Below, in pieces: positions 1 to 8,233 of a stretch of 64,000 nucleotides of DNA. The stretch spans positions 1 to 64,000 of the forward strand of contig CAJUBG010000001.1 in the NCBI GenBank assembly GCA_910584575.1. The letters run 5' to 3'. Source of the DNA: an uncultured Dorea sp. GTDB taxonomy: Bacteria; Bacillota; Clostridia; Lachnospirales; Lachnospiraceae. Each line of letters begins with the position of its first letter. The stretch's first letter is position 1. The notes beneath the pieces were generated by a model. That model was not told the DNA's origin. It did no database searches and saw only the letters and a program-made list of their open reading frames with translations. The position numbers and the translations under genes were made by a program.

Positions 1-10
1 CTCTCTAAAA

Positions 11-178
11 CTACCCCCCCCCCCGTACAAAAGAAAACGTACCATCCCCACATCCTAAATCAAGGGATGGTGAAACAAATTCAAAATCTCTCATCGATTC
101 TACGTCAAGTGTTCTCCACAACGCAGTCTCTGGACGCAGCCAAAAAGCATTTAAAAATTTCATTAATACATTCTTCAT
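11..178 (-). pseudogene. SAM-dependent methyltransferase, 5' part, out of frame at a poly-G tract
   Basis: An ATG (176-178) follows the stop of the WbqC-like gene by one base. It opens a 55-codon frame containing LDLGCGDGTFSF (residues 39-50), the SAM-binding motif I of class I methyltransferases; FWLRPETALWR near the N-terminus suits sugar methyltransferases of surface-glycan clusters. The frame then enters a run of eleven G (minus strand, 14-24) and stops at TAG (11-13). With 10 Gs the codons after the tract would read Ser-Phe-Arg-Glu, and with 9 or 12 Gs Val-Val-Leu-Glu, both open to the window edge. I read this as an intact contingency gene in its OFF state rather than a dead one; the rest lies outside the window. 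It probably methylates a sugar made by the upstream genes. A sequencing error in the homopolymer is the main alternative. Confidence 0.75.
14..24. repeat. Poly-C/poly-G homopolymer of 11 bases
   Basis: Eleven consecutive C on the plus strand, read as G in the methyltransferase frame. Tracts of this length inside glycan genes are known slipped-strand mispairing switches in other bacteria. No other G/C homopolymer of comparable length was seen in the window. Confidence 0.9.
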
Positions 179-179
179 T

Positions 180-881
180 TTATATTTTTCCCCTCAGTAT
201 CTTCCTCGATTTCTCTATTCCGCAGTTAAATAGCAAATCTATACTGCTCAGATACGGAATAAACTTCCCGAACTGCTGCGGATAGACCGGATGCTCAAAT
301 TCCTGCCAGATCACTTCGATTCCAGCTCTCTCATATGGCGTCGCTATAAAATAATCTTTTGCCCCTACTCCAGATAAATAGCAACTACATCCCAGTTCCT
401 TCATAATATTAACGATTAATTCATTACTCTTTCCTCCTGCCTTCAAACTGCTTGCCATAACCGTTTCAATTTGAATGTCAAAAAGCTGCATTAACATCCT
501 GATAGATTTCAAATTAAAATCTACCATTCTCTCACACGGCATAGAATATAAATTCTCGATATACGGCATAATTTCCTGATAATACTCTGCCTTTCTATAA
601 TTTTCCCGTATGAGGTTCATATGATGAATTCTCCACTCAAAATCCTGCCGTAGCATCACCTCATTAATCGCGGCTCCATATGCAGCCTTTTTAATACCGA
701 TAGAAAGCCATTTTTCACCCTTTGGCGTTTTAATCTTATCCCTTGACGTCCAGGCCCTGCTTCCCCGTACATACTGCACATTGTCAAATACCACATACAA
801 ATCCGCCTTTAAAAGCCGGTCAAAGAAACCCAGATACGGTATAAAATCCGGCTGGTGAATCACTACAACCCTATCCTGCAT
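180..881 (-). CDS. WbqC-like family protein
   Basis: This 233-aa protein has the opening HQPDFIPYLGFFDRL, the marker of the WbqC family (PF08889) found in O-antigen, capsule and other glycan clusters. Members are cytoplasmic and proposed to act in amino-sugar or acyl-sugar modification; the biochemical reaction is not firmly established. The conserved VVFDNVQYVRGS and later WQEFEHPVYPQ segments are present and the length is normal. It overlaps the preceding PseG-like gene by 11 bp and is followed after one base by the methyltransferase, so it belongs to the same long transcript. It probably works on the nonulosonate or another amino sugar made by its neighbours. Confidence 0.85.
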   Translation of the reverse strand: MQDRVVVIHQPDFIPYLGFFDRLLKADLYVVFDNVQYVRGSRAWTSRDKIKTPKGEKWLSIGIKKAAYGAAINEVMLRQDFEWRIHHMNLIRENYRKAEYYQEIMPYIENLYSMPCERMVDFNLKSIRMLMQLFDIQIETVMASSLKAGGKSNELIVNIMKELGCSCYLSGVGAKDYFIATPYERAGIEVIWQEFEHPVYPQQFGKFIPYLSSIDLLFNCGIEKSRKILRGKI

Positions 882-1830
882 AATGCTTCCTACACCCTTC
901 TATCACATAATAAATGTTCTTCATCCCATCCAGCGTAAATGCGCTCAAAGCCGCTGCGCTCATTCTCTCAACATTGATATTTCTGATATCCAGGCTATCT
1001 TTACTGATGTCCTTATAATATCCGGCAAACTTTGAACCGCCATAGCCTGCAATGTACTGCGCGTTTTCTATTTCATGTATCTCATTGGCGATAATGATGC
1101 ATGGCAATCCCGATGCATTTGCCTCAAAACAAGTGACTCCCCCGCCGGTAATAGCCAAATCATATTCAAAAAATGTTTCTATCAACGAAGGTACTGAAGC
1201 ATAGACTTTAAAACCCTCGCCTGCTTCCTGATTCAATGCAGCGTTATGTTGAAAATTAGGTCCCGTAACAATATCTGCTTTCAATCCCTTTTCTTTTAAT
1301 ATTTTTACTACCTTCACCGTTACTCCGTATGTATCGCTTCCTCCCAGAGTAACCAAGATTTTATTCAACACAGTCCTCTGCCTTCTATACCTTGCAATTT
1401 CCGGATTTAAAACCATGAATTCTTTTCCGGAATAAATAAGTTTTCCCCGTAAATTATGAAAAAGCATGGCGCAAAAATGCAAATCTACATAATCAGCCCC
1501 CTCGCCGCAGTCATCGATTGCTGCCAGAATCGCTCCTTCATTTTTCACATGACGGGCTAACTCTGCCCCTGTTTCAAATCGGTCTAAGAGCCAGACATCC
1601 GCTTTATACTTGTGAATAATATTCTTTTCCCAATTAGTTGTTATGTCTGAATAATCTGCTATTTCAAAAGGTACAGAGGCATTTTTCAATATCTGAATAG
1701 CAGTTTGATCATCATTTAGTACAATAACTGCGCCCTCTCCCCTCTCCCTCAAATACTGCAGTATATTCATAGCCCTGTAAAAATGCCCCATTCCCCGTTT
1801 ATGGGAACACTCTATGCTAATTACGATCAT
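871..1830 (-). CDS. PseG/SpsG-like nucleotide-sugar hydrolase or glycosyltransferase
   Basis: A 319-aa GT-B-fold protein. The N-terminus carries GMGHFYRAMNIL (about residues 13-24), equivalent to the GxGHxxR loop of PseG and SpsG. The C-terminal half has VTLGGSDTYG and AITGGGVTCFEANASGLP, the nucleotide-binding region of the MurG-like superfamily. PseG removes UDP from a 6-deoxy-amino-sugar nucleotide in pseudaminate synthesis, and SpsG is its relative in Bacillus spore polysaccharide operons beside SpsE and SpsF. Here it sits two genes from a LegI/SpsE-type synthase and in the same operon as a SpsF-type transferase, so a step that delivers the free sugar to the synthase is the likely role. 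A glycosyltransferase activity cannot be excluded. Confidence 0.75.
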   Translation of the reverse strand: MIVISIECSHKRGMGHFYRAMNILQYLRERGEGAVIVLNDDQTAIQILKNASVPFEIADYSDITTNWEKNIIHKYKADVWLLDRFETGAELARHVKNEGAILAAIDDCGEGADYVDLHFCAMLFHNLRGKLIYSGKEFMVLNPEIARYRRQRTVLNKILVTLGGSDTYGVTVKVVKILKEKGLKADIVTGPNFQHNAALNQEAGEGFKVYASVPSLIETFFEYDLAITGGGVTCFEANASGLPCIIIANEIHEIENAQYIAGYGGSKFAGYYKDISKDSLDIRNINVERMSAAALSAFTLDGMKNIYYVIEGCRKHYAG

Positions 1831-1854
1831 CTGGTATCATTCTTTCAACTTGTA

Positions 1855-2832
1855 TTACAGATTATAAATATCCGTTTTATACTTATTCAAATTCTGTTGT
1901 AAAAATTCGATTGTACACTTTAAGCCTGCTTCCAGAGAATATTGTGCCTTCCAATCTGTCAGACGCCGTAGCTTCTCACTGCACCCAAGCAGCCGGTTCA
2001 CCTCGCTGTTTTCAGGGCGGAGCCTCTTTTCGTCGCAGACAATCCTGGCCTTCGGATTAATCTGTCTGACCAATTCTTCTGCAAGCTGCCCTATTGAAAC
2101 TTCTCTCTGCGTAGCGATATTTATTTCTTCTCCAATCGTCTGGCTGGATTCATAGATAGAAATAAAACCATTCACAGTGTCTTTCACATAATTAAAATCT
2201 CTTGTAGGTGTCAATGAGCCAAGTTTTATCTCTGTTTTTCCTGCAAGAAGCTGCGTAATAATCGCAGGAATCACCGCCCTCGCCGACTGTCTTGGTCCAT
2301 AGGTGTTAAATGGCCTTACGATTGTCACTGGAAGCTTGAATGAACGGTAAAAGCTTTCCCCAAGCCGATCTGCCCCTATTTTTGTTGCTGAATAGGGCGA
2401 CTGTCCCTGAAAGGGATGCTTCTCATCTATCGGGACATACTGCGCAGTACCGTATACCTCTGATGTAGACGTAATCAGCACACGATTTAACTCCTGTTTT
2501 CTTGATGACTGCAGAATATTTAACGTCCCCTTTATATTGGTATCAACATAAGTATCCGGAGAATGATAGCTGAACGGTATCCCTATCAAAGCTGCCAAAT
2601 GAAAGACAGAATCCGTACCCCTCATTGCTTCCTGCACTCCGTTGGGATCACGGATATCTCCCTGAAAAATTTCCACATTTTCCATAATGTCTTTTGGCAT
2701 TGTATCAAGCCAACCCCAACTATTAAAAGAGTTATAGTATACAAACGCTCTGACCTGATACCCCTTTTTTACCAACTCCTCTGTCAGATGGCTTCCGATA
2801 AATCCATCAGCCCCGGTTACTAATACTTTCAT
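1855..2832 (-). CDS. legB: LegB-like NAD-dependent nucleotide-sugar 4,6-dehydratase
   Basis: A 325-aa extended SDR protein with the Rossmann glycine motif TGADGFIGSHL (residues 6-16), a TSTSEVYG active-site segment (121-128) and the catalytic YSATK (Tyr147, Lys151). The N-terminal FNSWGWLD stretch is typical of LegB, the enzyme that converts (G/U)DP-GlcNAc to the 4-keto-6-deoxy sugar at the start of legionaminic acid synthesis. It lies directly downstream of the nonulosonate synthase gene (25-bp gap) and in an operon with a PtmE-like nucleotidyltransferase, which fits the GDP-linked Campylobacter route. A plain UDP-sugar epimerase is the alternative. Confidence 0.8.
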   Translation of the reverse strand: MKVLVTGADGFIGSHLTEELVKKGYQVRAFVYYNSFNSWGWLDTMPKDIMENVEIFQGDIRDPNGVQEAMRGTDSVFHLAALIGIPFSYHSPDTYVDTNIKGTLNILQSSRKQELNRVLITSTSEVYGTAQYVPIDEKHPFQGQSPYSATKIGADRLGESFYRSFKLPVTIVRPFNTYGPRQSARAVIPAIITQLLAGKTEIKLGSLTPTRDFNYVKDTVNGFISIYESSQTIGEEINIATQREVSIGQLAEELVRQINPKARIVCDEKRLRPENSEVNRLLGCSEKLRRLTDWKAQYSLEAGLKCTIEFLQQNLNKYKTDIYNL

Positions 2833-2856
2833 ATCACCTCAACCCCTCGATCTTTC

Positions 2857-3870
2857 CTAAAATCCAACATCTGACCAACAGATTACAGAATCTGCTTCCA
2901 TATCTCTGAGCGCTTTTCTTCCAATGACTGCTTCTAAATATTTCGGGGGAATTCCAAAGCCCGGTCTTTTGATGTCTACATCCTTCTCTGTCAGAACATC
3001 ACCCTCTTTTATTTCTTTTGTACATACGATACTTTTTCTGTTATTTTTGCGGTTCTTCACCTCATCGCCCATTGGACGCTTGATCCCGTCGCCCCTCATC
3101 TGTTCATAAAGCCTTATTTTACTTACCATAGTTCTCATCTCGTCTTTTGATGCGGACAGTATATGATCCGGTCCATCTGCGTTTTTATCATAGGTAAAAT
3201 GCTTTTCTATTACCTTCGCTCCCATCACAGCCGCAAAAATACAGGAATCCACGCCAAGCGTATGGTCAGAATAGCCTATCGTAAATTGTGGAAATTCTCT
3301 CTGCAATGTCCTGACTGACTCCAAATTTACATAGGCTGCCGCCGTCGGATACAGGCTTACAACATGCATAATAACTATATTACTGTTTCCTTCTTCTGTG
3401 ATGGCATTTACAGCCTCCTTTATTTCCCCTAATGTGCACATTCCCGTAGATAACACAATTGGTTTCTGCAGTCTGGCAACCTTTTTCAAAAACGGTATAT
3501 TTACTGCGTCATCTGCCCCTATTTTGTATAAGTCTGAACCAAGCCTTTCCAGAAGTTCTACATCCGAAATATGGGACGGAGTGGAAAAAATATCCAAGCC
3601 TTTCTTCTTCGCATACTGAAACAATTTCCGATGTATTTCCTCACTTAATTCGTATTTTTTAAACAGCTCTGTCTGCGGTATTTTTCCTGTATTTTCCATG
3701 TCAAATACCGCCTGCGTGCTAGTAATTGTCTCGGCACGGTAAGTCTGCAGCTTTACAGCATCCACTCCACATTCCTTGGCCAGATCAATCAATTCCGCCC
3801 CCTTATCGAAATCAACAAAATTTCCGCCTATTTCAGCTACGATATACGTTTTTTCACTATTATGAAACAT
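2857..3870 (-). CDS. legI: Nonulosonate synthase (LegI/NeuB/SpsE family)
   Basis: A 337-aa enzyme of the NeuB family that condenses phosphoenolpyruvate with an N-acylated hexosamine to give a nine-carbon nonulosonic acid. The TIM barrel (about 1-260) shows AEIGGNF, KLQTYRAETI, LSTGMCTLGEI, GYSDHTLG and IEKHFTYDKNADGPDH, the set of metal- and PEP-binding motifs. A C-terminal SAF (antifreeze-like) domain follows (about 275-335, RKSIVCTKEIKEGDVL to VIGRKAL). Start is ATG with an excellent RBS, AAGGAGGAGAAT. Whether the product is legionaminate, pseudaminate or another nonulosonate cannot be read from the protein; LegB next door favours legionaminate. Confidence 0.88.
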   Translation of the reverse strand: MFHNSEKTYIVAEIGGNFVDFDKGAELIDLAKECGVDAVKLQTYRAETITSTQAVFDMENTGKIPQTELFKKYELSEEIHRKLFQYAKKKGLDIFSTPSHISDVELLERLGSDLYKIGADDAVNIPFLKKVARLQKPIVLSTGMCTLGEIKEAVNAITEEGNSNIVIMHVVSLYPTAAAYVNLESVRTLQREFPQFTIGYSDHTLGVDSCIFAAVMGAKVIEKHFTYDKNADGPDHILSASKDEMRTMVSKIRLYEQMRGDGIKRPMGDEVKNRKNNRKSIVCTKEIKEGDVLTEKDVDIKRPGFGIPPKYLEAVIGRKALRDMEADSVICWSDVGF

Positions 3871-3880
3871 ATTCTCCTCC

Positions 3881-4507
3881 TTAAATCAGCCATCTTACAT
3901 TTTGAAACGCTTCAGCATACTTCACGCCTATTTTCAGCCCGTTATTTTCAGCCTCATTTTTAAAATAAGAACACCATGAATTGCCTGTTCTCGACATCTC
4001 CGATTCATATGCCTGAATCGCCTTCTCTTTTACTTCCCATGTATCCGAAATATCCACATAAAAATTCTCATGAAAATCACGATCTGAATTATACCAATTA
4101 CTCCTGTACATTAACAGTTTATTGACATGTCTTGCCGCATGCAGGGTACATAACGCAAGATTTCTATGGTCATGATGCACGTCATGGGTCCAGTGAGTGT
4201 ATATAAGATCTATACCATTTTCCTCTATTATCTTTAACAGCATCACCTGTACATCTTCCCCATATTCCAAATAAAACGTAGGAATATTTCCCTGCAAAAG
4301 CTGGTATCCAATAATGCCTCCGGCATTTTGAGCCTCTTTTAATGCGTCGCTGTATCTTCTCAAAACGACTCCGTCAACGCTTGAAAATCCTGAACTGGTA
4401 GCGACAAAACCTAATACCTTATCGCCATTTTTAGCATGCTTCGCCAATGCTCCCCCGCAGCCTAATTCTATATCGTCAAAATGTGCTCCGATTGCTAATA
4501 CCTTCAC
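3881..4507 (-). CDS. PIG-L/LmbE-family de-N-acetylase
   Basis: A zinc-dependent deacetylase of the PIG-L family, about 208 aa. The zinc motif AHFDDIELGCGG lies at the N-terminus (His, Asp, Asp near residues 8-12) and the second ligand region HHDHRN about residue 111. Such enzymes remove acetyl groups from N-acetylated sugars, which would give a free amine for later acylation. The ATG three codons upstream (4516) has AGGAG directly touching it and so cannot use it. The GTG at 4507 has AGGAG nine bases upstream and is the better start. It lies between the LegI-like and SpsF-like genes, pointing to a variant N-acyl group on the nonulosonate or its precursor. Confidence 0.82.
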   Translation of the reverse strand: MKVLAIGAHFDDIELGCGGALAKHAKNGDKVLGFVATSSGFSSVDGVVLRRYSDALKEAQNAGGIIGYQLLQGNIPTFYLEYGEDVQVMLLKIIEENGIDLIYTHWTHDVHHDHRNLALCTLHAARHVNKLLMYRSNWYNSDRDFHENFYVDISDTWEVKEKAIQAYESEMSRTGNSWCSYFKNEAENNGLKIGVKYAEAFQNVRWLI

Positions 4508-4534
4508 CCAAAACATCTCCTAATATGAAATACA

Positions 4535-5221
4535 TCATTTTCTGTCTCGTTCATATATATCGCTCAATTCAATGGCCCGCTGTGTAGTGACATATGCTGC
4601 ATGCGTATGCTGCAGAATATAACAAGCCTTTTCAAAATCCTCCACCGTATCAACCGTCAATCTTACATCTGGTCTGTTCTTTTCAGATGCAACCGATAAT
4701 GTTCCATGTCTGAACTCCATTAAATGATCTAATATATACTCATCTGGATGCTCAAAATGTTTTGGCAGCGATGCATGTCCAAAACTTTTCTTTAATGCGG
4801 AATATGACATAATCTCCATCCCAACACCTATGGGAAGCACTGAAAAGTTCTCCGAAAAGTCTAATTTTTCCTCCAGATGATATATAATCAATCTATCAAG
4901 CTCCTCAATATCTGGAAAAGGATTATCTCCTGTCATTCTAATGATTGTATCAAACCGGTATTTTACTGCACAGTCATAATACCGTTTCAATACATTCTGT
5001 TCATCTCCCCGAAAACAACATATGTTTTGTTTCCTGCAAAACAGTTCTACCTTATCGTCCTGCTTTCTATTGCTAGTCGCAATTACAATTTTCACTGGAT
5101 AACTGATTCTTCCCAATCTGCTCAAAATATGATTTAATAAGACCTTTCCCTCAAGATCCATTAGAATTTTCCCCGGTAGTCTATGTGAACCCATTCTTGC
5201 CTGTATAACGATTCCTACCAT
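4535..5221 (-). CDS. SpsF-like cytidylyltransferase family protein
   Basis: A 228-aa protein opening with VIQARMGSHRLPGKIL, the nucleotide-binding loop of the acylneuraminate cytidylyltransferase superfamily (PF02348), in the SpsF branch. MTGDNPFPD is the metal/nucleotide acid motif, and DVRLTVDTVEDFE near residue 190 is the conserved C-terminal motif. CMP-activation of the nonulosonate (the LegF/NeuA step) is the most economical role because no other CMP-transferase is visible. However, SpsF proteins are diverged from true NeuA. It abuts the radical SAM gene (2-bp gap) in the same operon. Confidence 0.75.
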   Translation of the reverse strand: MVGIVIQARMGSHRLPGKILMDLEGKVLLNHILSRLGRISYPVKIVIATSNRKQDDKVELFCRKQNICCFRGDEQNVLKRYYDCAVKYRFDTIIRMTGDNPFPDIEELDRLIIYHLEEKLDFSENFSVLPIGVGMEIMSYSALKKSFGHASLPKHFEHPDEYILDHLMEFRHGTLSVASEKNRPDVRLTVDTVEDFEKACYILQHTHAAYVTTQRAIELSDIYERDRK

Positions 5222-5223
5222 TT

Positions 5224-6291
5224 TTATTTTCCTATCGTCTGATTTCTATTAATATAATTCTTTATGACAATCTCCCTGTCATTTACAAAAGCACGCTCAC
5301 TGTCTTGTGTCGCACGTGGAAGATAGCATTTTCTGCACACTTCCATTTCTCTAAACCCACCCACTGCATGCAGTTTACGGATCCTATTTAACATTTCGCC
5401 ATGCCAGATATCATAGATACTTTCATTCTTTGCATCACCCAGAATATAATTGCCTTCTTCATCATTAGAACACAGTAAAGCCCTTCCGTCAGAACCAATC
5501 ACCAGACGTTGATACAGCTGAGGACATATGAAATCTTCCTCATACACAATATCTTCATCCTTATCTAAATAATCAATTAATGGATTAAATGCAACCAAAT
5601 CCACATATGGAGCAAAGGTATTATAATATTCTGAAGGGTTATTACGAATTGCCGGCCAGATTCCCTGCACCTTGATTACTGGTTTATTCCATTTATTTTT
5701 CTTCTTAATGTCATAGATATCTTTTATTTTATTTAAAGTATCTTCAAATTTGAGAGGTTTTCGGATATCCTCATACTGCTTCCCAACACCGTCTATAGAA
5801 ACCGTAATCCAATCCGCCCCCGCTTTTGCCACCTGTATAAAATATTCCCTGCTAAGCTTTGCCGAATTAGTCAGGAACGAGACTTCCTTAATTCCTTTGT
5901 CTTTACAATATTTAATACACTTTACAAAATCAGGATGAAGGGTTGCTTCCCCTCTCAGGCTTAAACGGACTGCCGTAACTTTTCCCGCTATTTCATCTGC
6001 CAATTTCTGAAAAAGCTTTATATCCATCAGTTGAGTACGGACTTTCTTCTTGAACTCCTCTGTCACGGTATAACACATAGGACATCTTAAATTACATAGA
6101 GAAGACAGCTCGATATCTACTAATATTGGATATTCTGAAACATATTTCTGCTTGGGATATTCACTCCAATTTTTTCGGTATCTTCTGTATTCTTCTTCCC
6201 AACCTGCCGCCCTATTAAGCTCAAATTGCTCCATTCTCTTTTCTGTTTCCATGTCATAATTGCCTTTATTGATTGGAATATATTCGGTCAT
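5224..6291 (-). CDS. Radical SAM/SPASM-domain protein
   Basis: A 355-aa radical SAM enzyme. CNLRCPMC (Cys66, Cys70, Cys73) is the CxxxCxxC cluster that binds the SAM-cleaving [4Fe-4S]. The C-terminal third has cysteines arranged as in a SPASM domain (CPQLYQRL, LLCSNDEEG, VCRKCYLPR), which holds auxiliary iron-sulfur clusters. The ATG at 6291 overlaps the TGA of the preceding gene by four bases and is preceded by GGAGGG, so a longer frame starting at 6363 is not used. The substrate is unknown; glycan clusters use such enzymes for sugar dehydration, deoxygenation or epimerisation. Oxygen-sensitive chemistry fits an anaerobe. Confidence 0.8.
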   Translation of the reverse strand: MTEYIPINKGNYDMETEKRMEQFELNRAAGWEEEYRRYRKNWSEYPKQKYVSEYPILVDIELSSLCNLRCPMCYTVTEEFKKKVRTQLMDIKLFQKLADEIAGKVTAVRLSLRGEATLHPDFVKCIKYCKDKGIKEVSFLTNSAKLSREYFIQVAKAGADWITVSIDGVGKQYEDIRKPLKFEDTLNKIKDIYDIKKKNKWNKPVIKVQGIWPAIRNNPSEYYNTFAPYVDLVAFNPLIDYLDKDEDIVYEEDFICPQLYQRLVIGSDGRALLCSNDEEGNYILGDAKNESIYDIWHGEMLNRIRKLHAVGGFREMEVCRKCYLPRATQDSERAFVNDREIVIKNYINRNQTIGK

Positions 6292-7145
6292 CTTACACCC
6301 TCCACACATCGAAGAAGCCCTTCTTCCATTGTAATTTGCGGTTTCCATCCCCATGTATCCCAAATTAAATTTATATCGGCAACGACATCATTTATTTCAT
6401 TCTTTCTAACCTTGTTTACCGAATTGACATTCTTATTTGTCCTTGCTGCTTTCTGTACCTTCTCTATAATCTCGCGTACTGAATAAGAGCTTCCAGAGCC
6501 TATATTAAACAAATGAAATCCCTTCGTTCTCAGTACAGATAATTCTATGGCCCTGCATACATCATCAATATATACATAATCTCTCTTTGGCTCTAAGTCT
6601 TGTACGGTAATCATGTCATTTTCTCCCAGAACCTGACTTATAATCAGAGGAATCAAAAACCGCACGTTCTGTCCTGCCCCGTAAACATTAAACAGACGCA
6701 GTACTGTAATATCCATATCAAAATACTTACCAAAAAATTCACATATCTCCTCTGCGAGATACTTTGACCTTGCATATGGATTATTGGGATTTACTGCTTC
6801 TGTTTCCGAAATTGGATTTTGCTTAGACTGTCCGTATATGTAAGCGCTGATATAGGTCATTCCAACCTTTTGGGCTTTACAAAAGCTAACCGCATTCAAG
6901 GTCCCGATTCCATTTATCTTGAAAAACTGCTCCGGGTTTTCCCAACTATCCGGAATAAATGTTTTCCCTGCAAGGTGAAGGACATGCCCCACGCTTTCTC
7001 CTTTCCAATATTCCCAATCCTCTTGCTTGGCAACATTCAACTCTCTCGATGATGGAGTAAACACTTCATAACCACATTCCTTTAAATACCTTGTAATATG
7101 CCTTCCAATAAAACCGCTTCCACCCGTTATCAGTATTTTCTTCAT
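6288..7145 (-). CDS. NAD-dependent epimerase/dehydratase
   Basis: An extended SDR protein of about 285 aa. It begins MKKILITGGSGFIGRHI, the Rossmann glycine motif, with SAYIYGQ and YARSKYLAEE supplying the catalytic Tyr and Lys. Downstream NVYGAGQNVRFLIP and KRDYVYIDDV are conserved in nucleotide-sugar epimerases and dehydratases. Start 7145 has GGAG eight bases upstream; the longer frame overlaps the preceding gene. It is a distant relative of the LegB-like protein in this operon. It could be a 4-reductase, 4-epimerase or second dehydratase for a nucleotide-activated sugar; the substrate cannot be assigned. Confidence 0.8.
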   Translation of the reverse strand: MKKILITGGSGFIGRHITRYLKECGYEVFTPSSRELNVAKQEDWEYWKGESVGHVLHLAGKTFIPDSWENPEQFFKINGIGTLNAVSFCKAQKVGMTYISAYIYGQSKQNPISETEAVNPNNPYARSKYLAEEICEFFGKYFDMDITVLRLFNVYGAGQNVRFLIPLIISQVLGENDMITVQDLEPKRDYVYIDDVCRAIELSVLRTKGFHLFNIGSGSSYSVREIIEKVQKAARTNKNVNSVNKVRKNEINDVVADINLIWDTWGWKPQITMEEGLLRCVEGVR

Positions 7146-7155
7146 CTTCACTCCG

Positions 7156-8211
7156 TTATACATCCTGAATCCTATCTATCATTTTTTGCATCGCGCCAAG
7201 TTCCCCCATATCCTGCCATCTTTTCTCCATAACAGGATAAGCTCCAACTTTTCTTTCTTCTGCCAGCAATTTGTTCATCAAATCTGTCATGTGGAACATC
7301 CCATTTTGCGGGATACTGTTAATTACGGATGGCTCCATAACATAAATACCCGTACTCATATTGTAATTAAATGAAGGCTTCTCCGACAACTTTTTGATTT
7401 TACCACCCTGCTCCAATTCAATCACTCCATATGGTATCTGCACATTTCTTAACGAAGTTACAACCGTAATTTCATTTTGGTTCTTCTGATGAAAATGAAA
7501 CAAATCAGAATAATCGATATCTAACAGCACATCACAATTACTGACAAAAAAGGTATGCAGCATTTGCTCATGCAATAACTGAATTCCTCCGCATGTTCCG
7601 CGAAACACATCTTCATCTACATAATGAACCCGATATGGCTTTTCTTTTTCATCCAAATATGCCTTAATCAGATTTTTTTTGTAATTTAAAATTAGCCAAA
7701 AGTCTATACATCCATTTTTTCTGAAGGATTCCATAATTCTTTCCAAAATTGTGACAGACCCTATGGGTATCAGCGGTTTCGGCAAAATACTCGTATACGG
7801 GTACAATCTTGTCCCCTTTCCTCCTGCCATTATGACAACCGGCACGTTTATCTGTTCATACCTTCTCTGCCCAGGTGCAATCATATCTCTTAAAAATACA
7901 ATATCTATTGGTATATCGTCGTTGTCCACAATAGGAATTGCTTCAATATGAAACTCTAGCATCATATGCCTTGCTTTTTCGGATTCTCCTTTTCTCACCA
8001 CATGCGGATTATGATGCATGAGTTTACCTACATCTTCTTCAAAAGACCCTTTCCGCAATATCCACCGCCTTACGTCGCCGTCCGTTATAACACCTGTCAG
8101 TCTTTGATTCTTGGTGACTAACAAGATTTTTTCTCCGGCTTCATCCAGTTTTTTTATACTCTCCGATATTGTAATACCTTCTTCGACACAAATTTTTTGG
8201 AGATTATCCAT
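7156..8211 (-). CDS. CBS-domain nucleotidyltransferase, PtmE-like
   Basis: A 351-aa fusion. Residues 1-115 form a CBS pair (LLVTKNQRLTGVITDGDVRRWI and IEAIPIVDNDDIPIDIVFLRD). Residues 125-350 form a sugar-phosphate nucleotidyltransferase with IMAGGKGTRLYPYT, LPKPLIPIG and the acidic VSNCDVLLD. This architecture matches Campylobacter PtmE, the glucosamine-1-phosphate guanylyltransferase that opens the GDP-linked legionaminic acid route; CBS domains usually sense adenine nucleotides. Its presence with LegB- and LegI-like genes supports that pathway. Related CBS-NTases of unknown nucleotide specificity also occur in heptose and other glycan clusters, so GDP specificity is inferred. Confidence 0.78.
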   Translation of the reverse strand: MDNLQKICVEEGITISESIKKLDEAGEKILLVTKNQRLTGVITDGDVRRWILRKGSFEEDVGKLMHHNPHVVRKGESEKARHMMLEFHIEAIPIVDNDDIPIDIVFLRDMIAPGQRRYEQINVPVVIMAGGKGTRLYPYTSILPKPLIPIGSVTILERIMESFRKNGCIDFWLILNYKKNLIKAYLDEKEKPYRVHYVDEDVFRGTCGGIQLLHEQMLHTFFVSNCDVLLDIDYSDLFHFHQKNQNEITVVTSLRNVQIPYGVIELEQGGKIKKLSEKPSFNYNMSTGIYVMEPSVINSIPQNGMFHMTDLMNKLLAEERKVGAYPVMEKRWQDMGELGAMQKMIDRIQDV

Positions 8212-8233
8212 TTTCTTATCACACCCTTAACCC

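Noticed and set aside
67..285. A 72-codon plus-strand frame at the left edge
   Set aside because: It lies opposite the methyltransferase and WbqC genes, has no RBS, and the minus frame contains a clear SAM motif.
7673..7680. Run of eight T inside the PtmE-like gene as a second phase switch
   Set aside because: The frame is intact and eight A/T residues are common at this base composition.
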